Of a DNA stretch of 18,066 nt, positions 13,795 through 18,066 are shown piece after piece. Each line of letters begins with the position of its first letter. Positions within the stretch are counted from its first letter, which is position 1. The notes below the pieces were generated by a model. It saw only the letters and a program-made list of their open reading frames with translations, was not told the DNA's origin and did not search any database. Made by a program: the position numbers and the translations under genes. Source of the DNA: Bacillota bacterium (GTDB taxonomy: Bacteria; Bacillota; Clostridia; Lachnospirales; Lachnospiraceae); contig JAEWPN010000083.1 of the NCBI GenBank assembly GCA_023399455.1, positions 1-18,066 of the forward strand, read 5' to 3'.

Positions 13795-15714
13795 TTAATT
13801 TCCGTTTATCTGGAACTCCAACGGCTGTTTAACGCCCTGAATCAGTTGTCCCTGACTTCCTGAAGATTCCGTAATCTGAGCGGGAATCTCACCAGCCTGC
13901 TCCTGTACCGTAGAATCATTGATATTTTGTGCGCTATCCGCAGTATCAGACGGCTGCTGTTCCTCGTCCGGTACTACCTCATTTGAAAAATCCGAATCTG
14001 AAGAATCTGACACTTCCTGCACAGCAGGCGCTTGTTCCGGAAGAGCACTTTGTTCTATAATATCCTGCTCCTCAGGAAGAATATCCGCTGAAACCGCCTC
14101 GTTGCTTTCCTCCTCCTCCGGCAATATAAAAGGAGTCTTATATACAATAGATTCCAGCTTTCTCGTATAGGTTAAATCATCATAATCTATGATGACCTTG
14201 GCCACTGCCTCCGACAAATCATATTTATCGCTCAAAATATTCAGAATCGTCGAATATACTGCATCTACTTCCTGCGTCGCGTTATAATCCTTTGCTTCTG
14301 TAATGATCTCAGGATATTTTTCCACGCCCATCATCAGTGCATCCAAAGCTTCCACCTCTTTTCCCATGCTCATATAGTTATGATAAGAGGAAAGCTTGCG
14401 GTTCAAACTCATTATTATCTTCGATTTATTATAAATGATTGTATCGCTCTCTTCCAGCTTTTTACCATATAATAAATCATACGACTGCGCGTAGTCCGCT
14501 TTATAATAGGCAGCCCGTGCCGTTCTTTTTTCGAAGAAATCAGGAACAACACTTACAATAACGATTATAAGAGCAGAGAGCGTCAGACATAGTGCCGTAA
14601 TAATCACAATATTCTTCCCCGACACCCTTTTTCTCGGTTTTTTAACACTTACAGGTTCTGCAGCTTCTTCCTTTACCGGCTTAGGTTTCTTCTCTTTTTT
14701 CTTCTTTTCTTTCTCTTTTTTGTCATCTGCCTCACCGTCTTCCGAAGCTTCTTCCTTTTTGCCCTTCGCTTTCTTCTTCTTTTTCTTTCTGTCCTCAGCG
14801 TCCAGCTCCTCTAAGATATTACGGTTTTCATCCGAAGGATTTATTCCATGCGTTGTCTTTAACTTTTCAGCCTCATTTGCATCCTCATCAGATTCTGTCA
14901 AAAACGACAGCGCCTTAGCAAAAAATCCTTGCTTTTTCTTAACCGATTCACCTATGGACGCCCATGCCGAATCATCTTCACTTTCTTCGGTTGGTTCTAC
15001 TTCTATCGCATCAAATTCTTTTTCGTCTGACGCTTTCTCTTCTTCAGCCTTTTTCTTTTTACCGAAAAACTTAGAGAACCCTCCCTTTTTTTTCTTGCCG
15101 CCTTCTTCTGAAGCTTCCTCAGCAACTACAGGAACTGCTCCTGCGGCAAGTGCCTCCTCTTCGCCCATTTCCGCAGACATGCTTTCTAACAAAGCCAGCA
15201 TATCATCTGCTTCCATTTCCTCATTATCGTCTCCCAATAAAGGGCCTATTCCATTTAGGTTAACGTCGGCCGCATCAGGGTTATCTGCTTCCTCACCGCC
15301 AAACATTTCTCCTTCGTCAGCCCCTTCAATAAACGAATTTTCTCCAAAAGAAACCTCCGACTCTTCAATTCCTTCTTCGTTGGGAGCCTCCTCTATACCT
15401 GTAAACATTGCACTGATTTCATCAGCTGACAAAATATCAGATACATCCGAAGAATCTATATCTACTTCTTCCTCTGAATCTTCCTCCAGATTCATGTGCT
15501 CCATATCTATATCGTCGATATCAGGTTCCTGAATAGCAAAATCATTTAAAAAAAAGTCATCCTCAACTACCAAATCCCCATCAGTTGGCGCATTCTCCTG
15601 CGTATCTTCTGTCATTGCTTCCGTATCCGCCTCATCTTCCGCCCCTGAAGGATTGTCTTCATTTTCCATGATGGACTTAAGCAAGTCATCCAAAAATTCT
15701 TCATCTGAACTCAT
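13795..15714 (-). CDS. Large highly charged single-pass membrane protein, unknown function
   Basis: 639 residues, not matched to any family I know. Residues 1 to about 200 are extremely acidic (long runs of Asp and Glu, almost no Lys). About 204-365 alternate basic and acidic blocks, with two similar Lys/Phe motifs (KKKKGGFSKFFGKKKK near 205-221 and KKKQGFFAKALSF near 258-270) and long Lys/Glu tracts. A single membrane helix follows at about 368-390 (IVIITALCLTLSALIIVIVS). After it comes an approximately 150-residue helical domain (YYKADYAQSYDLLYGK, SYHNYMSMGKEVEALDALM) that looks TPR-like, then an acidic, Ser/Pro/Gln-rich tail. With no signal peptide, the charged N-terminus should be cytoplasmic and the C-terminus outside. 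GAGGG lies 7 bases before the ATG. A role as scaffold or cell-envelope factor would be speculation. Confidence 0.85.
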   Translation of the reverse strand: MSSDEEFLDDLLKSIMENEDNPSGAEDEADTEAMTEDTQENAPTDGDLVVEDDFFLNDFAIQEPDIDDIDMEHMNLEEDSEEEVDIDSSDVSDILSADEISAMFTGIEEAPNEEGIEESEVSFGENSFIEGADEGEMFGGEEADNPDAADVNLNGIGPLLGDDNEEMEADDMLALLESMSAEMGEEEALAAGAVPVVAEEASEEGGKKKKGGFSKFFGKKKKAEEEKASDEKEFDAIEVEPTEESEDDSAWASIGESVKKKQGFFAKALSFLTESDEDANEAEKLKTTHGINPSDENRNILEELDAEDRKKKKKKAKGKKEEASEDGEADDKKEKEKKKKEKKPKPVKEEAAEPVSVKKPRKRVSGKNIVIITALCLTLSALIIVIVSVVPDFFEKRTARAAYYKADYAQSYDLLYGKKLEESDTIIYNKSKIIMSLNRKLSSYHNYMSMGKEVEALDALMMGVEKYPEIITEAKDYNATQEVDAVYSTILNILSDKYDLSEAVAKVIIDYDDLTYTRKLESIVYKTPFILPEEEESNEAVSADILPEEQDIIEQSALPEQAPAVQEVSDSSDSDFSNEVVPDEEQQPSDTADSAQNINDSTVQEQAGEIPAQITESSGSQGQLIQGVKQPLEFQINGN

Positions 15715-15793
15715 GAAACACCCTCACATTTCTTCTATATTATATACTCTTATTATTGATACTTCCTTTCATAGTTTATCATACATATCTCCA

Positions 15794-16588
15794 TTAGACA
15801 AACCAATTTATGATAAAATCTGTCGAATTTTCTTTCAAGGAGAATCCTCTTTCTTTAATTTCCTCTGTCAGCTGATATAATCTACTATGTATTCGAAATA
15901 AATTGGACTTTTGATTAAAAAATACTATTTTTTCAAAGGGCCAACGAATTACCGTCGGAAACTGCATACCTACGCCCAACTCTATAACACAAAGCTTTCT
16001 GTTCACTGTTCCCTGAAGCCATTTCGTATAATGATCCCACTTATCCAAGTAGCCCTCTTCTGCATAATGATCCGTATTTACGTTATTAAATACAAGTTTC
16101 TTTTTACACTTTATGCAAACCGGCTTTTTTATTTCTGCTATTTCTTCTCCTGTTTTAATGCTGCGATATATCTGGTCCAAAAGTACCTCATCCGGTTCCT
16201 CTATCCCGCCTATGCAGTTGTCCTCACACTGCATAAAACGGTATCCACCACAAGGCGTTACAATCCTGTCTTCCTTAAATCCGGCATCATAAATACAATC
16301 GTCCGTACATGTGGAGACAATGTAATGGTTTTTTCCCTCTAAAAGCTTTCCAAGCTTGTTATAAGCCTTCATTATTTTCTCATCCTTATGCTCCCGCAAA
16401 TACAGCTTTTCTACATATGGAACCAGCCAGCCATACTCTTCTATCTCCTCTATCCGATCCAAAAAATGTTTATATTGGAGATTTTCCTCCATCCTTAAAA
16501 GGCTCATCCCAAATTCTTCACCGATACCTACAAGCACCATATCCGCATTATTTATGCTATCCGCCGCAATCCTCTTTATATCTTCCAT
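15794..16588 (-). CDS. Sirtuin-like (SIR2-fold) protein with altered catalytic motifs
   Basis: 264 residues with the layout of a sirtuin. An N-terminal Rossmann strand and loop reads VLVGIGEEFG (18-27) where sirtuins have GAGxS. IVSTCTDDCIYDAGF (90-104) stands where TQNxDxLHxxAG is expected. CGGY (113-116) replaces the catalytic His-Gly. Four possible zinc cysteines are present (121, 125, 158, 161), followed by ELGVGMQFPTVIRWPFEKI (203-221) at the NAD-binding GTS position. The last block resembles the ELGVG-P-I-K-PF segment I recall from macrodomain-linked class M sirtuins, but no macrodomain or lipoyl carrier gene is adjacent. It could be an ADP-ribosyl-transfer enzyme or an inactive binder. 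The start ATG has AAAGGAA nearby. The next gene downstream is the charged membrane protein, 79 bases away. Confidence 0.8.
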   Translation of the reverse strand: MEDIKRIAADSINNADMVLVGIGEEFGMSLLRMEENLQYKHFLDRIEEIEEYGWLVPYVEKLYLREHKDEKIMKAYNKLGKLLEGKNHYIVSTCTDDCIYDAGFKEDRIVTPCGGYRFMQCEDNCIGGIEEPDEVLLDQIYRSIKTGEEIAEIKKPVCIKCKKKLVFNNVNTDHYAEEGYLDKWDHYTKWLQGTVNRKLCVIELGVGMQFPTVIRWPFEKIVFFNQKSNLFRIHSRLYQLTEEIKERGFSLKENSTDFIINWFV

Positions 16589-16622
16589 CCGGTAATTCCT
16601 TTCATTCCTTCAAAGATACTTC

Positions 16623-16656
16623 AAAAAAAGAGCGAGGAATTAATCCCGCTCTTTTT
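16623..16656 (-). terminator. Rho-independent terminator after cheV
   Basis: Minus-strand stem AAAAAGAGCG with CGCTCTTTTT (plus G-U and further pairs inside), followed by seven T. It ends 35 bases before the sirtuin-like gene's start and serves cheV. Confidence 0.88.
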
Positions 16657-16666
16657 AATCCCATAT

Positions 16667-16721
16667 TACCATCGTTTGACAAGGTCTTAAACGCCGTGTG
16701 TGACCTTGTCAAACGATGGTA
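16667..16721. repeat. Perfect 20-bp inverted repeat between cheV and its terminator
   Basis: Arms 16667-16686 and 16702-16721 are exact reverse complements (TACCATCGTTTGACAAGGTC) around a 15-base loop. No T run follows on either strand. It lies between the cheV stop and the true terminator and is more GC-rich than its surroundings. Confidence 0.85.
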
Positions 16722-16739
16722 TGTATCATTAATATGATC

Positions 16740-17645
16740 TTATTTAACTAACCCGTCAATCACACTAACCAAGTTGCCGATTTCAGGCTTAGACAACTGT
16801 GCATCCGCACCGAGGGCCTCGCCCTTTCTCTTCATCTCTTCATTCACCAAAGAGGAGAAAATAATAACAGGAATGTTCTTTGTAGACTCATCTTCTTTTA
16901 TCAATTTCGTCAGACGATGTCCGTCCATTACCGGCATCTCTATATCCGTAATAATACACTGCACATGCTGGTTCAACGTACCGTCTTCTTTGCATGCGGT
17001 AATTACATCATATGCCTGCTTTCCGTTCTCTGTATGGATGAGATTAACATATCCTGCCTGCTTCAAAGAATCCACAATCAGTTTGTTAAGAAGCGGTGAA
17101 TCTTCCGCAATCAAAATTGGCACATTGCGCTGTGATCGATGTCCCAACTCATCTATTTCAGACATCTTCAATCCCGTCTCAGGGTTGATATCGGTAACAA
17201 TCTTTTCGAAATCCAAAATGATTATCAATTTACCGTTAATCTTAATAATCCCCGTAGAAATCCCATCTTCACTGGTAGAAACGGTAGTTCCCGGCTTGAT
17301 AATCTGATTCCAAGAAACTCTATGTATACCCATAACGGCATCTACATGAAATGCAATGTCGAGTTTGTTGAAATTCGTCACTATAAATAAAGAACTGTTC
17401 AATTCTTCATTATTATATTCCCTCATCTGAAGGCAATTTCTCAAACTGATTGCCGTTATCATCGTATCACGCGGCATAAAGATTCCTTCAATACTCGGAT
17501 GAGCATTCGGAACCGGCGTAACTTCCTGATAAGGAATAATTTCTCTTATTTTAGCAACATTTATTCCATAATGCTGTCCTTCCAGTACGAATTCTAAAAC
17601 TTCCAACTCATTTGTTCCATTTTCCAGCAGAATATTTGTATCCAT
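16740..17645 (-). CDS. cheV: Chemotaxis coupling protein CheV (CheW-receiver fusion)
   Basis: 301 residues. An N-terminal CheW domain (about 12-155: LEVLEFVLEGQHYGINVAKI, then EIIPYQEVTPVPNAHPSIEG) links chemoreceptors to CheA. It is followed by a response-regulator receiver domain (175-300) with acidic pocket Glu181-Asp182, phosphoacceptor Asp234 in CIITDIEMPVMDG, Ser264 and Lys286 in LSKPE. All receiver residues are intact, so it should be phosphorylated by CheA and tune adaptation. Two ATGs further upstream overlap or abut the GAGGTGG; the ATG at 17645 is 7 bases from it and aligns with the family start. The gene is alone, with no other chemotaxis genes in the window, and has its own promoter and terminator. 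Confidence 0.96.
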   Translation of the reverse strand: MDTNILLENGTNELEVLEFVLEGQHYGINVAKIREIIPYQEVTPVPNAHPSIEGIFMPRDTMITAISLRNCLQMREYNNEELNSSLFIVTNFNKLDIAFHVDAVMGIHRVSWNQIIKPGTTVSTSEDGISTGIIKINGKLIIILDFEKIVTDINPETGLKMSEIDELGHRSQRNVPILIAEDSPLLNKLIVDSLKQAGYVNLIHTENGKQAYDVITACKEDGTLNQHVQCIITDIEMPVMDGHRLTKLIKEDESTKNIPVIIFSSLVNEEMKRKGEALGADAQLSKPEIGNLVSVIDGLVK

Positions 17646-17724
17646 ATTCATCCACCTCACGACATTTATTAATCAATTTTTCCTATGAGTGATTCTGACT
17701 CATTAAGCACATTAACTTGGACTA

Positions 17725-17733
17725 ATTATAACA
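17725..17733 (-). promoter_or_regulatory. Extended -10 promoter of cheV
   Basis: Minus-strand TGTTATAAT, a perfect -10 with the TGn extension, about 80 bases before the start. The -35 region is poor (TTGTAT 20 bases upstream). It does not look like a flagellar sigma-D promoter. Confidence 0.55.
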
Positions 17734-17865
17734 TACATTTCCTAAAAAAAATACAATTAAATACCATTTTATTTATATTTTCTGATTTTTTACCAGAAGC
17801 GACAAATCTTTTTCGCCGTTTTTTCACAATAAACTTATTCTTTAAAAGTTAACTTTTTCATAAGA

Positions 17866-17897
17866 CAAAAAAACTACCACATATGTGATGTGGTAGT
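17866..17897 (-). terminator. Rho-independent terminator of a leftward transcript from beyond the window
   Basis: A perfect 10-bp stem, ACTACCACAT (17873-17882) with ATGTGGTAGT (17888-17897), and a 5-base loop. On the minus strand it is followed by seven T, so a transcript from the right ends here. Confidence 0.85.
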
Positions 17898-18066
17898 CTC
17901 TATTTTCACTGAATATTATCATTATTTATAAGGGGCCATACCCTCAAAACCGAATACCAACAGGCTTCTTCCCTTTCGGAAATCTACCTACTACAGGTGT
18001 TGTTCACCTGTCACTCTCTCCTATCTCTTCCATCCGTTTCTTTCCTGTCTCTTATGAGCGTCTTAT
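17898..18066 (-). other. Non-coding right end, 3' part of an unidentified transcript
   Basis: No convincing gene is present. On the minus strand, 18066-18011 is open for 18 basic codons ending in TGA (18011-18013), which could be the tail of a protein gene. Downstream come a small hairpin, CAGGTG-5-CACCTG (about 17994-18010), and TATTCGGTTTTGAGGGTA, a sequence reminiscent of rRNA or tRNA operon flanks in Clostridia. I cannot decide between the tail of a coding gene and a stable RNA transcript. Confidence 0.3.

Noticed and set aside
14720..15532. A 270-codon plus-strand open frame, very rich in Ser
   Set aside because: It is the mirror of the Glu/Asp/Lys-rich coding sequence on the minus strand; the composition alone explains the absence of stops.

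Overview
The window looks like a chromosomal segment of an AT-rich anaerobic Firmicute, most likely a Lachnospiraceae-type Clostridium relative. The evidence is strong AGGAGG-type ribosome binding sites, sigma-A-like TTGACA/TATAAT promoters, T-tailed rho-independent terminators, a CheV scaffold and Firmicute-style LysA, DUF2975 and AhpCF proteins. The assignment is inferred from style and protein families; no search was run. Almost every gene is on the minus strand. The TetR gene at 5026-5622 is the only plus-strand gene I support.

Layout: 1-1834 is a peroxide-defence operon, ahpC then ahpF (ahpF runs off the left edge), with a promoter and a possible PerR-like site. 2018-3113 holds an acetyltransferase placed directly behind a decayed membrane pyrophosphatase gene. 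3296-5622 carries a YdeI/OmdA-like protein and an alpha/beta hydrolase divergent from a TetR regulator; two near-identical 26-bp operators lie between the divergent pair. 5623-7776 is accessory-looking: non-coding remnants, a 17-bp perfect hairpin, an XRE regulator with an unrecognised C-terminal domain, and a membrane-anchored trypsin-like protease whose start is unclear.

7824-9295 is the most unusual stretch. It is a tandem duplication of a DUF2975 membrane protein plus small HTH regulator module. The second HTH gene has decayed to about 35 bp and is fused to a 34-bp copy of the 3' part of the tRNA-Leu(CAA) gene, which stands intact at the other end of the module.

9363-13772 is mostly housekeeping: lysA overlapping a TrmB-type regulator with a perfect 26-bp palindrome on its promoter, then ung, hisF and hisH. 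13795-16588 holds a 639-residue, extremely charged single-pass membrane protein and a sirtuin-like protein with altered catalytic motifs. 16740-17645 is a CheV chemotaxis coupling protein, followed by a 20-bp perfect inverted repeat and a terminator. The right 420 bases contain the cheV promoter and the terminator of a leftward transcript that begins outside the window.

No CRISPR array, complete insertion sequence or integrase gene was seen. Many starts were moved to an internal ATG because the outermost in-frame start lies inside or upstream of the Shine-Dalgarno sequence.
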